Of a DNA stretch of 64,000 nucleotides, positions 1-8,016 are shown in pieces (within the stretch, counting starts at the first letter, position 1; each line of letters opens with the position of its first letter). A program made the translations under genes and the position numbers. The stretch is from Clostridium sp. KNHs214 (GTDB taxonomy: Bacteria > Bacillota > Clostridia > Clostridiales > Clostridiaceae), in assembly GCF_000744935.1 (NCBI RefSeq), contig NZ_JQMW01000011.1:62001-126000 (forward strand), read 5' to 3'. The notes below the pieces were generated by a model. That model ran no database searches, was not told where the DNA came from, and saw only the letters and a list, made by a program, of their open reading frames with translations.

Positions 1-800
1 CTTTTTAAAGCTAAATTTTTAATTTTTTCATAATTATCTTTTTCATTATCTTCTTTATTTTCTAAATATAAATCCTGCTTTTTATGAAAATCTTCCTTTT
101 CATTATCTTCTATAATGTTTTCATTATATTTTAAAACTTTTTCATCACCATTTAACTTTTGAGAATCTTTCAATTGTTCTATTACACTATTTACTATATT
201 GTAATCAAAACCTCTTCTAATTAGAAAATCACAAACTTTTTTATATATTTTAAATATATCTTTGCTTACTTCTTTTTCAGACTTAATTAAAAGCTTATAC
301 TTACCTTCACCTAATGCATATGCACTGCCATATTCTTTTTCATAATCTATAACATTTAATTTTTCTATTATTAAATCTTCTTCTATACCTTTTTTTATAA
401 GATCAAATTTTATTTTATTCTTACCGTATTTGATAATGCGATCTTTTATAAAAGTCTCTGTATACTTATAGTCATCTAAAAATTTATATTTTTTTAAAAA
501 AGCTATTATTCTATCTACTGCCTTATATCCATACTCCTTTTTATATAATTTATCTCTAATTTCTTTTTCAGTCTTATATGTTTTTTCTATTACTTTTAAT
601 GCATAATTCTTTCCATTTAAATAATTATCTTCTTCAGCTACAGACTGTAAAAATTCTAAATCTACCTTTTTCCCTTTTTTTAAGTCATAAATATAAACTA
701 ATTCTGCATTGCATCCAAAGGCAAATTCATTGTCTATATATACATTCACCCTGTTTTTATCTCTTTTTTGCACTTCTATACTTGATATTACTGAACTCAC
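1..800 (-). CDS. recX: RecX regulatory protein, 3' end cut by window edge
   Basis: RecX proteins bind RecA filaments and restrain recombinase activity in the cytoplasm. The reverse strand reads open from a GTG at 800 to the window edge, giving 266 residues. The start is MSSVISSIEVQKRDKNRVNV, followed by helical repeats typical of RecX (YALKVIEKTYKTEKEIRDKL and VDRIIAFLKKYKFLDD). The last ~60 visible residues are rich in Glu, Asp, Lys and Asn, an acidic/basic tail beyond the usual RecX core. The GTG shares one base with the stop of the upstream M16 peptidase gene (TAGTG) and follows an AGGTGA ribosome binding site, so the two genes are probably translationally coupled. The family call rests on repeat pattern and size. 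The true C terminus is outside the window. Confidence 0.8.
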   Translation of the reverse strand, partial: MSSVISSIEVQKRDKNRVNVYIDNEFAFGCNAELVYIYDLKKGKKVDLEFLQSVAEEDNYLNGKNYALKVIEKTYKTEKEIRDKLYKKEYGYKAVDRIIAFLKKYKFLDDYKYTETFIKDRIIKYGKNKIKFDLIKKGIEEDLIIEKLNVIDYEKEYGSAYALGEGKYKLLIKSEKEVSKDIFKIYKKVCDFLIRRGFDYNIVNSVIEQLKDSQKLNGDEKVLKYNENIIEDNEKEDFHKKQDLYLENKEDNEKDNYEKIKNLALK

Positions 801-2047
801 TAATCATCACCTTCACTTAATAAAACATGTACTGTTGGATTATTGAACACATTTCTAGCCACCTTATATATATCTTCTTTAACTATATTCTCCAAATTAT
901 TTATATCTTTTTCAAATTCATACACATCTTCCTCTTCTAGAACTTGTCCTAATACATAAGAGCATAATGCTGCTGAATCTTCAATAGTTGCTGCTACAGA
1001 AGTTTTTAATATTTTCTTCATTAACTCTATAGCTTTACTATCAAAAGTTATTTTCTCCTCTTTTATTCCATTTATGCAATTATCTATTACTTGTAGAGCT
1101 TCCTTTACATCTTCTCTAGCTACTGAAGTATATATATATATGTTTTTTACTCCTTTAGTTAAATCCAAATTAGTATACACATCATATGCCAATCCTCTTT
1201 TTTCTCTTAATTCTCTAAACAATATAGAATTAGAACTTTCTCCTAGTTTGTGATTTAAAATTTTTAAAACTAATTCTTTGTTCTTTTCTAATTTATGAAA
1301 TGTGTATAAATACATTATAGTACTTTGTTCCATATCCTTTTTGGTTGAAATTTCCCTCATGGGTATATTTTCCTCTATAACTATTTCGCTTTTTTCCGTT
1401 TTTTTCCTTCTCCATTCATTAAAATACTTTTCAATTAATTCTACCACCTCTTCATGCTCATAAGAAGACACCACCACTATGCATGAATTATTTGGTACAT
1501 AATAGTTTTTATAGTAATTCATAAGATCTTCCCTAGAAAATCTCTTTACAGTTTCCTCTTGACCAATAGTATCATATTTAATAGGACTCTCCTTAAAAGC
1601 CATTGAATTTATTCTTCTGAAACTGTAGTCCTCTATGTCATCTTTGCTTGTCCTTATTTCAGCCAGTATTACTCCTCTTTCTTTTTCTAATTCATCTTCA
1701 TTAAAAATTGAATTCATAGTCATATCAGATAATAGTTCTACAGCTTTATCTAATTCTTCACAAAGAGAAGTAACCGTATAAACAGTACTAGTATAATCTG
1801 TATAGGCATTATATTCCCCGCCTAACTGCTCTAATTCATCATTTAACTTTTCATTATTTCTATTAGTGGTTCCTTTAAAAAGCATATGTTCTATAAAATG
1901 ACATATTCCTTTTTCATTTTTATGCTCATATAGTGAACCTATTTTAACTGCCAGATTAATACTAGCAATTCTAGTATCTTTTTTTATACTTATTATTTTT
2001 AGACCATTATGAAAAGTGGTCTCTTTAATATCAAAATATTTTTTCAT
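800..2047 (-). CDS. M16 family zinc peptidase (processing-peptidase-like)
   Basis: This is a 415-residue cytosolic metallopeptidase of the insulinase/processing peptidase family M16B. The inverted zinc motif HxxEH is present as HFIEH at residues 50-54. The third zinc ligand is probably Glu130 in RGVILAEI, 76 residues downstream of His54 as expected for the family. A second M16-type domain lacking the zinc motif follows (about 170-400), the usual length for the single-chain bacterial form (YmxG-like). The gene is followed directly by recX with a one-base overlap. The start ATG has a GAGGTGA ribosome binding site. The physiological substrate is unknown for most bacterial members. Confidence 0.9.
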   Translation of the reverse strand: MKKYFDIKETTFHNGLKIISIKKDTRIASINLAVKIGSLYEHKNEKGICHFIEHMLFKGTTNRNNEKLNDELEQLGGEYNAYTDYTSTVYTVTSLCEELDKAVELLSDMTMNSIFNEDELEKERGVILAEIRTSKDDIEDYSFRRINSMAFKESPIKYDTIGQEETVKRFSREDLMNYYKNYYVPNNSCIVVVSSYEHEEVVELIEKYFNEWRRKKTEKSEIVIEENIPMREISTKKDMEQSTIMYLYTFHKLEKNKELVLKILNHKLGESSNSILFRELREKRGLAYDVYTNLDLTKGVKNIYIYTSVAREDVKEALQVIDNCINGIKEEKITFDSKAIELMKKILKTSVAATIEDSAALCSYVLGQVLEEEDVYEFEKDINNLENIVKEDIYKVARNVFNNPTVHVLLSEGDD

Positions 2048-2173
2048 GTGTCACCTCTATAATCCTTTATCAATAGTTGTAAATTTACCCCCACCACATA
2101 GGTAGGGGCTAAAATTAAATTTATCTTTTAATTTTCTTACACATAAAACTATTATAATTTATAACCGCACAAA

Positions 2174-2220
2174 TTAAAAGGGATGACCACCAAAAGCTTC
2201 CATGAAAATCGTCCCTTTAA
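2174..2220. terminator. Imperfect hairpin downstream of the small membrane protein gene
   Basis: Arms TTAAAAGGGA and TCCCTTTAA pair across a ~27-nt loop. It lies just downstream of the reverse-strand gene ending at 2271, so a terminator role is plausible, but no clean U-tract follows on that strand. Confidence 0.35.
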
Positions 2221-2270
2221 TGTTAATATTAATATTCTTTATTAATTTTTATTATTTTCTCTATTACGCT

Positions 2271-2573
2271 TTATTGTTCTATATTATTCTTTTTATATTG
2301 GTATTGATTGCTTATTAAACTCACAATATCATGCGTGAAGTTAGATCCTCTAGATATTAAAATTGCTGTTAATATCTTACCTATTCCATAACTCATATTA
2401 ACACCTAAAAAGTTAATAATATCCAAATTGCCTACAAACACCACAACTAAAGCTATAATAATAGTGCCTATCCTATCTTTTGATACCTTCCCCTTAACAA
2501 CAATATTCTTCAAAGTCTCCCAAGTACTTTCTATTATAAAGGCCATCACTACAAAAACATATCCATTCAACAT
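2271..2573 (-). CDS. Small membrane protein, unknown function
   Basis: This is a 100-residue protein I do not recognise. The first ~15 residues are hydrophobic, then there is a charged stretch (TWETLKNIVVKGKVSKDR), a strong membrane segment (about 37-56, GTIIIALVVVFVGNL) and a second hydrophobic stretch around 63-75. The tail is polar and Asn/Gln-rich. Size and two- to three-helix topology resemble small holin-like or accessory membrane proteins, but no family motif supports that. The ATG at 2573 has an AAGGAAAG ribosome binding site, which argues that it is a real gene. It stands alone, with queT divergent upstream. Confidence 0.6.
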   Translation of the reverse strand: MLNGYVFVVMAFIIESTWETLKNIVVKGKVSKDRIGTIIIALVVVFVGNLDIINFLGVNMSYGIGKILTAILISRGSNFTHDIVSLISNQYQYKKNNIEQ

Positions 2574-2776
2574 TATCTTTCCTTTTATATTATTTTATAT
2601 AATGTATGAAGTTATGAGACAATTAAGAACTTTTTAGCTATAAAACTAGAGGAAGCTAAGAAAATATATAATCATATTAAGTAAACAATTTATTAAAATT
2701 AACCGTCTTATTTTATTTTAAAAATCAACCCAAAATTAATTGTCCCATTGACTTATTTTTAAAAATTAACGTCCCG

Positions 2777-2805
2777 TTGACTTAATAGGTTTTATGTGCT
2801 AAATT
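2777..2805 (+). promoter_or_regulatory. Sigma-A-type promoter of queT
   Basis: A TTGACT -35 box (2777-2782) and a TAAATT -10 box (2800-2805) are separated by 17 bp. Transcription from here would begin at about 2811, the first base of the preQ1 riboswitch. An earlier TTGACT at about 2749 lies in a similar context (see findings). Confidence 0.6.
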
Positions 2806-2810
2806 TATAC

Positions 2811-2853
2811 GGGACAGTTCGTAGCGACCTGTCTAAAAACAAAACTACGGAGG
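2811..2853 (+). promoter_or_regulatory. preQ1-I riboswitch
   Basis: The leader has the compact preQ1-I layout. Stem P1 is GACAG (2813-2817) with CTGTC (2829-2833). It is followed by an A-rich tail (AAAAACAAAA). A tail segment CTACG (2845-2849) is complementary to loop bases CGTAG (2820-2824), forming the H-type pseudoknot. The tail runs directly into the GGAGG ribosome binding site (2849-2853), so ligand binding would be expected to hide the site and reduce translation. Location before a queT gene is typical. Fold assigned by eye. Confidence 0.85.
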
Positions 2854-2864
2854 TAATAATAATT

Positions 2865-3383
2865 ATGAATTCGTTAAAAAATTCGTCGAAAAAAGTAAGG
2901 GGCATTGTATTTGCCTCAGTAATTGCTGCAATTTATGTAGTACTTACCATATCATTATCTTTTATGTCCTTTGGAGTGGTACAATATAGAGTCGCTGAAG
3001 GTCTGACAGTTTTACCTTTCTTAACTTCATATGCTATTCCTGGACTAACTATTGGATGTTTAATTTCCAATATTATTAGCCCTGTAGGCACTGTGGATAT
3101 GATTCTAGGAACCTTTGCCACATTAATTGCCGCTATAGCTACCTATTATATAGGTAAAACTAATCTTAAATACAAAAAACTTTTGGCACCCTTACCAGCG
3201 GTTATATCCAATGCTATAATTATAGGTCTTATGCTAAAATATTTATATGTACCGGATATGCCACTATGGCTTATATCTCTGGAAGTTGCCTGGGGTGAAA
3301 TCCTTTGTTGTTATGGATTAGGCTTGCCACTATTGGCGGTTTTTCAGAAGAATCCTGTATTGAAAAAATTTATAGGTAAGTAA
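2865..3383 (+). CDS. queT: QueT family queuosine-precursor transporter
   Basis: This 172-residue integral membrane protein has about five hydrophobic helices. It carries the QueT signature around FGVVQYRVAEGLTVLPFLTSY and a conserved SNIISPVGTVDMILGTFATL segment. QueT is the presumed ECF-type substrate-binding (S) component for uptake of preQ1/queuosine precursors used in tRNA modification. I chose the ATG at 2865 rather than an upstream in-frame start at 2796, because the GGAGG site and the riboswitch pseudoknot sit just before it and the upstream start would lie inside the promoter. The gene is monocistronic, with a terminator at 3414. Regulation by preQ1 is inferred from the leader. Confidence 0.9.
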   Translation: MNSLKNSSKKVRGIVFASVIAAIYVVLTISLSFMSFGVVQYRVAEGLTVLPFLTSYAIPGLTIGCLISNIISPVGTVDMILGTFATLIAAIATYYIGKTNLKYKKLLAPLPAVISNAIIIGLMLKYLYVPDMPLWLISLEVAWGEILCCYGLGLPLLAVFQKNPVLKKFIGK

Positions 3384-3701
3384 TAGGTAAGAGCTAAGAA
3401 GTAAGAGTTAATGAAAAAACTCTAAGAGTTTTTTATAATTAATTTATAAGGTGCTGTCGCACTAAAAATAATTTCTACAATGTATTGTGTTAAGTTTAAA
3501 CTTGCATAACAGTATATTGTATGTAAATTTCTTAATGCGACAGTACCTTTTTACCTATTATCTCTTACTTTTTCACTTTTACTTCTTACCTTGTATAATG
3601 TGGACTTAAAATTTATATGCGAAAGTTGAGTTATTACTTATTACTTATTACTTATTACTTATTACTTATTACCTTAACTAATTTTATATAATATACCGTG
3701 T
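3384..3701. repeat. Intergenic block: G-family palindrome and heptamer tandem repeats
   Basis: After the queT terminator, 3449-3553 forms a long imperfect palindrome with outer arms AGGTGCTGTCGCA and TGCGACAGTACCT (family G, copy 1). From about 3630 to 3672 the 7-bp unit TTACTTA is repeated about six times in tandem. Inverted matches (AAGTAAGAG at 3400, CTCTTACTT at 3563) flank the palindrome. No gene is visible. Confidence 0.7.
3414..3435 (+). terminator. Intrinsic terminator of queT
   Basis: A short hairpin, AAAACTCT/AGAGTTTT, is followed by a T-run, 30 bp after the queT stop. The same hairpin (ACTCnAGAGTTTTTT) recurs after other genes in this window. Confidence 0.7.
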
Positions 3702-4490
3702 TTATGCAAACAAAACACTGTCACTTATGGCGTTTTCAAGTTTTTCAAATTCTCTTAATAGCTTATCTGTAGTTAAATTTTTCTTTTCATCTCCCTTTAT
3801 GTCCATAACTACCTGTCCCTTATGGATCATTATTAGCCTGTTCCCCATCTTTATAGCATCATTTAAATTATGTGTTACCATTAAAGTGGTTATTTTATTT
3901 TTTTCCACTATATCTTTTGTTATGTCCATTATTATTTCTGATGTTTTTGGATCTATGGCTGCTGTATGTTCATCTAATAATAAAAGTTTAGGTTTTGTTG
4001 CTACTGCCATTATAAGAGACAGCGCTTGTCTTTGACCACCAGATAAAAGCCCTACTTTATTGTGTAATTTATTTTCCAAGCCAATATTTAATTTTGAAAG
4101 AATTTCCTTAAACATATTTATTTGATTCTTATTTATAGCAAAGGATAAATTGAATTTTCCCCCTTTATTGTACGCCATGGACATGTTTTCTAATACGGTC
4201 ATATTTGGCGATACGCCTAGTAACGGATTCTGAAATACCCTTCCTATTTGTTTAGTACGTTTATATTCAGGTAATCTGGAAATTTCTGAACCACTCAATG
4301 TTATGGAGCCTTCACTTGCCTCTATATTCCCAGATATTACATTTAAAAGAGTTGATTTACCTGCACCATTACTTCCTATTATGCTTATAAATTCTCCTTC
4401 TTCTACATCTAAGTTAAAATTATTAAATAATGTATTCTCATTAACTGTCCCCTTATTAAATACTTTGTATAGTTTTTTTATCTGAAGCAT
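3702..4490 (-). CDS. ABC transporter ATP-binding protein (TrpZ-like)
   Basis: This 262-residue cytoplasmic ATPase energises the transporter formed with the permease at 4456-5379 and the lipoprotein at 5379-6395. Walker A is GSNGAGKST (residues 39-47), the signature is LLSGGQRQALSL, Walker B is LLLLDEHTAAIDP, and a VTHNL switch histidine follows. I chose the ATG at 4490, which has GGAGGTG six bases upstream; an in-frame GTG three codons earlier has no spacing for it. The 5' end overlaps the 3' end of the permease gene. It belongs to the ABC class whose studied members (TrpXYZ) take up aromatic amino acids; the substrate here is not proven. Confidence 0.9.
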   Translation of the reverse strand: MLQIKKLYKVFNKGTVNENTLFNNFNLDVEEGEFISIIGSNGAGKSTLLNVISGNIEASEGSITLSGSEISRLPEYKRTKQIGRVFQNPLLGVSPNMTVLENMSMAYNKGGKFNLSFAINKNQINMFKEILSKLNIGLENKLHNKVGLLSGGQRQALSLIMAVATKPKLLLLDEHTAAIDPKTSEIIMDITKDIVEKNKITTLMVTHNLNDAIKMGNRLIMIHKGQVVMDIKGDEKKNLTTDKLLREFEKLENAISDSVLFA

Positions 4491-5379
4491 TAGAGGCACC
4501 TCCTTTTTTAGACTTAAATGCTTTTGTTAAGCCAAATACTGGTCCGAAACTTCTATCATTGATATTGTTAAGTGATAAAGCTATTACTACAATAATAGCA
4601 GTAATTAATTTTAAATCTGTAGGTGGAAGCCCTAATTTTAATGCTAAGGCTATTACTGCCTTATATAAAACTGCCCCTAGTATTGCCATAGTACTTCCTT
4701 TTACAAAATTAAATTTCTTTAAAATAGCTTCTCCCATAATAACTGAAGCTAATCCCATAACCACAATACCTGTCCCCATACCTACATCTGAAAATCCCTG
4801 ATACTGAGCAGTAATAGCTCCACATAAAGATACTAATCCATTGGAAATCACGAGTCCCACAATCTTAATAAAATCCTTGTTTACTCCTAATGAGGTTACT
4901 AATTGTTCATTATCACCTGTTACTCTTAAAATAAATCCTAACTTAGTTTTTAAAAACAAATCTACTAGTAATTTAGTTGTTCCTGCCAATATTAAAATTA
5001 TAAATATTGGTGCCAAGGATAGATTAAATATAGTTTTTTGTCCGAATAAAGGTATATTAGACTTGCCCATTATCCTCAAATTTATAGAATAAAGAGATAT
5101 CATCACAAGTATTCCAGATAGAAGATTAGTAATTTTAAATTTCACATGAAGTATACCTGTGACAGCTCCTGCTGCAATTCCACCTAAAGTAGCTAAAATA
5201 CAAGCTAAAAATGGATTTATATCTTTAAGAATCCCCACTGCTGCTATGGCTGCCCCCAAAGGAAAAGTACCCTCCACAGAAAGATCTGGAAAATCCAAAA
5301 TCTTATATGTTATATACACACCTATAGATGCTATGGCAAAGATAATCCCCTGCTCTAAAATATTTATTACAAAATCCAT
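4456..5379 (-). CDS. ABC transporter permease (TrpY-like)
   Basis: This 307-residue permease belongs to the branched-chain/ribose-type (LivH-like) fold, with about eight to nine membrane segments and a conserved central region (SNGLVSLCGAITAQYQGFSDV). It forms the membrane channel of the three-gene transporter. Its ATG at 5379 overlaps the stop of the lipoprotein gene (TAATG) and has GGAGGTG upstream, so translation is probably coupled. The Lys/Ser-rich C terminus reads into the ATPase gene. Confidence 0.88.
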   Translation of the reverse strand: MDFVINILEQGIIFAIASIGVYITYKILDFPDLSVEGTFPLGAAIAAVGILKDINPFLACILATLGGIAAGAVTGILHVKFKITNLLSGILVMISLYSINLRIMGKSNIPLFGQKTIFNLSLAPIFIILILAGTTKLLVDLFLKTKLGFILRVTGDNEQLVTSLGVNKDFIKIVGLVISNGLVSLCGAITAQYQGFSDVGMGTGIVVMGLASVIMGEAILKKFNFVKGSTMAILGAVLYKAVIALALKLGLPPTDLKLITAIIVVIALSLNNINDRSFGPVFGLTKAFKSKKGGASNASDKKTIQSI

Positions 5380-6395
5380 TATTGCACACCTCCAGTAACC
5401 ATTTGAGCTTTTTCCTCAATGTCCTTAGGTATACTGATATTAAGTTTTTTACAAGCATCCTTATTTATTACAATACTAGTATCTTTAGATGTTTGTATTG
5501 GCATTTCCTGTACTTTTTTACCATCTATAATGTCCACTGCCATAATTCCTGTTTGAAAACCTAATTTATAATAATCTATGCCATTAGTAGCCACAGCTCC
5601 TGCTTTAACATGAGCGCTTTCTGCTCCTATAATAGGTATATTTCTTTTATAACATTCATTTACCACTAAAGGCATAGACGAAACTACTGTATTATCTGTA
5701 GGCACATATAAAACATCTATCTTTCCCACTAATGAATTTAGTGATTGAGGCACTTCATTTACATTAGTTACACCAGCAGTTTTAATATTAAATCCAAATT
5801 TTTCTGCGGCTTTTTTTATATTTTCCACTTGAAGCTCTGAATTTTTCTCACTAGTATTATATACAACACCAACAGTCTTTACATTTGGAACTATTTTTTT
5901 TATAAGCTGTAACTGTTTATCTATAGATACAGTATCAGAAGTACCTGTTACATTTGTTGAAGGTTTCTCTAGAGATTTCACTAATCCCGATTGTACAGGA
6001 TCTGTAACTGCAGTTATTAATATGGGTTTTTCTTTTATAACATTAAATGTTGATTGTGCACATGGCGTTGCAATTGCAAATATTAAATCTTCATTTTTAG
6101 ATGCAAAATTCTGTGCTATAGTTTGAGTGGTTGCTATATCTCCTTGAGCATTTTGAAAATCCACTTTGATATTATTGTTTTCCTCATATCCCTTGGATTT
6201 CAACGCATCCATAAATCCCTTTCTAGCGGATTCTAAAGCTGTATGCTCCACAAATTGAGAAATGCCAATGTTTATAACCTTTTTATCCTTTAAAGTTTTT
6301 TGTGACTGAGAGACCCCTATTTTTTTACATCCCCCTAAAAATGACAGGCTCACCAAAAGAGCCATAAGAAATGAAAATTTTTTCTTTCCTACCAT
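5379..6395 (-). CDS. ABC transporter substrate-binding lipoprotein (TrpX-like, DUF534)
   Basis: This 338-residue extracellular lipoprotein has a basic N terminus, a hydrophobic core and a lipobox LGGC with Cys23. It is followed by the periplasmic-binding type I fold of the DUF534 family (INIGISQFVEHTALESARKG, QGDIATTQTIAQNFASK). The ATG at 6395 has GGAGG eight bases upstream; an upstream TTG start would overlap that site. It captures substrate for the permease/ATPase pair. Related proteins bind tryptophan or tyrosine. The gene follows a UAG-rich leader and a terminator-like hairpin, so expression may be controlled by read-through. Confidence 0.88.
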   Translation of the reverse strand: MVGKKKFSFLMALLVSLSFLGGCKKIGVSQSQKTLKDKKVINIGISQFVEHTALESARKGFMDALKSKGYEENNNIKVDFQNAQGDIATTQTIAQNFASKNEDLIFAIATPCAQSTFNVIKEKPILITAVTDPVQSGLVKSLEKPSTNVTGTSDTVSIDKQLQLIKKIVPNVKTVGVVYNTSEKNSELQVENIKKAAEKFGFNIKTAGVTNVNEVPQSLNSLVGKIDVLYVPTDNTVVSSMPLVVNECYKRNIPIIGAESAHVKAGAVATNGIDYYKLGFQTGIMAVDIIDGKKVQEMPIQTSKDTSIVINKDACKKLNISIPKDIEEKAQMVTGGVQ

Positions 6396-6424
6396 ACTAC
6401 CATCCTCCAAATATAAATTTTTTT

Positions 6425-6490
6425 ATAAAAAAAGCCCTCAATAGAGAGCTTATTTACCATATCTAAATAAACCCTATGCTTCAAGGGCTT
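6425..6490 (-). terminator. Leader terminator/attenuator before the TrpX-like gene
   Basis: On the reverse strand, arms AAGCCCT and AGGGCTT enclose an inner stem TTTATTTA/TAAATAA and are followed by a T7 run, about 30 nt before the ribosome binding site. It lies upstream of the operon it would stop, so it looks like an attenuator. Two UAG triplets (plus-strand 6463 and 6474) fall inside it. Confidence 0.75.
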
Positions 6491-6520
6491 AATTGCAATT
6501 TTTACATCTCAGTAGCGACA

Positions 6521-6742
6521 CTATTTTCTAGATGTTTTATTGCATTTATACTAAAATAATAAATTCTCCTACAATCCTACAATCCTACAGTTCTATTGTA
6601 TAAAAATACTAAACTAATCTAATAATTCCTACATTTAACTTAATAATTTCTATATTAATTTATCATTTATATCTAACCCATAAACTAATATACTAAACCC
6701 CTACACTAATCTACTAGAATTACTCAATAATTAATAACACTA
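6521..6742 (-). promoter_or_regulatory. UAG-triplet array, candidate HutP binding region
   Basis: Read on the reverse strand, 20 UAG triplets occur in 222 nt. The first bases of the plus-strand CTA are at 6521, 6528, 6551, 6569, 6577, 6585, 6593, 6609, 6614, 6619, 6629, 6650, 6673, 6685, 6693, 6701, 6706, 6711, 6714 and 6740. Many steps are exactly 8 nt (6551... 6569-6593, 6685-6701) or 5 nt (6609-6619, 6701-6711). HutP is known to bind spaced UAG triplets, and a HutP-family gene lies just upstream. The rest of 6743-7064 is AT-rich with no other feature I can support. Confidence 0.6.
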
Positions 6743-7064
6743 TTTAATATTTATGGTTTCAATATTAAAAATTATGTTTATTATTTTATAATATTGGTAT
6801 TCAATTGTCAATATTATATTTTTACAAGTTTTATATTTTTACATGCTAAGATTCTTTTTTTGCTATTATTGGGTGCCTTTTCAGAATCCTTCTCTAACAA
6901 CTAAGTAATAATCTCTTAAATACTATCAAAATTTAAACTATGTACTGATGTTAAAGTGTAAACTATATAATTATCTACATGTATATATTTTTTTCAAATA
7001 AAACTTGGAATATTTGCATCGTAAACTATATAGTTAGACTTATCTACTAGTTCTTAAATGACTT

Positions 7065-7487
7065 TCACTGTTCTTTTGGTATTGCTCTATGTCCAAGTCC
7101 TATAGCAATTTCATTTAAATGCAGAAGCCCTATACTCATAAATATAGTCACACATAAATGTTCTCCACTTCTTGCTATGCCTATTTTTCCTCCCACATTT
7201 AATCCACTAGCTTTTTGAAGTACTTGAATCAATGCTTCCTTGGTAGCACCTATTACTGCCCCATCATATAGATGAGAATTTTCTGAAATTAAGCCACCCT
7301 TTTTAGAAGCTACAAGTGCTCTCTCTATAATTTTAGACATGGTATTATTTATATTACCACCAATATTTACAGCTGTAGTTAATATATCTTTTTTTCTAAA
7401 CGCATATTCTAATTGTTTTTCTTCTTCTCTTTTAGATATACTCATTTCAATAGCAGCCTTTGCCACATCCATACTATCTAAATTCAT
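7065..7487 (-). CDS. hutP: HutP family RNA-binding antiterminator
   Basis: This is a 140-residue cytoplasmic protein. The C-terminal half has the family pattern GGKIGIARSGEHLCVTIF, then SIGLLHLNEIAIGLGHRAI, with the histidines expected for metal and histidine contact. B. subtilis HutP, activated by L-histidine and Mg2+, binds UAG triplets in the hut leader mRNA and prevents termination upstream of hutH. No hut catabolic genes lie next to this copy. Instead a UAG-rich leader and a TrpXYZ-like transporter follow in the same direction. The family assignment is strong; the target is inferred. Confidence 0.85.
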   Translation of the reverse strand: MNLDSMDVAKAAIEMSISKREEEKQLEYAFRKKDILTTAVNIGGNINNTMSKIIERALVASKKGGLISENSHLYDGAVIGATKEALIQVLQKASGLNVGGKIGIARSGEHLCVTIFMSIGLLHLNEIAIGLGHRAIPKEQ

Positions 7488-8016
7488 AATACAACCTCAC
7501 AATTCTTTATTTAATCAACTTTCGCACATAAATTTCAAACTATAGATTATTTTTTAATTTAAAATTTAAAATGTAGAATTAACGTTGGAATTCCTAATGA
7601 ATTTCTTAAATTTATATTAAAAAACTCCCAAAAGAGTTTTATCCTTGATTTTAAATTTTCAATTTTAAATTTTAACTGCGAAAGTTCAATTTATATTATA
7701 ATCCAATACCTCAATAAATCCTATGGTAATTTTATAAACTCTTTATTTATGATTTATAAAATTATTAACCCACAAAAAATATTAAATTTCATAATTCCAT
7801 AACATTGTACCTTATTATGGTTTAATCATAACCTAATTTATTATAAAATCAAAACTACTTAAAAATTGACAAACTCCATTTCTATAATGCTGCATTAATG
7901 CCCTTTCGTCCTCAAATATATAAACAACGTAGGTTTATTAAAATTTATGTGATAAAGTTCAGTTAATTATAATTTTACCCTTTAACTTCTCATATAATTA
8001 TATGGGGGTGTTTTCT
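7488..8016. repeat. Intergenic: I-family palindrome and collapsed D element
   Basis: From 7514 to 7690 a long imperfect palindrome has outer arms AACTTTCGCA and TGCGAAAGTT, with an internal terminator-like hairpin AAAACTCCCAAAAGAGTTTT (about 7620-7641). From 7765 to 7835 only the two ends of a D-family element remain (ATTAACCCACAAAAA and TTGTACCTTATTATGGTTTAATCA), as if the interior was lost. No gene is seen. Confidence 0.6.

Noticed and set aside
578-820. Plus-strand frame of 80 codons at the left edge
   Set aside because: It is antisense to recX, low complexity and lacks a ribosome binding site; the reverse strand reads a coherent RecX protein.
3630-3672. Possible CRISPR-like array
   Set aside because: The unit is only 7 bp with no spacers and no cas genes are near; it is a simple tandem repeat.
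6425-6540. T-box leader before the TrpX-like operon
   Set aside because: No conserved T-box sequence (AGGGTGGnACCGCG) and no specifier-loop stem is visible; only a terminator hairpin.
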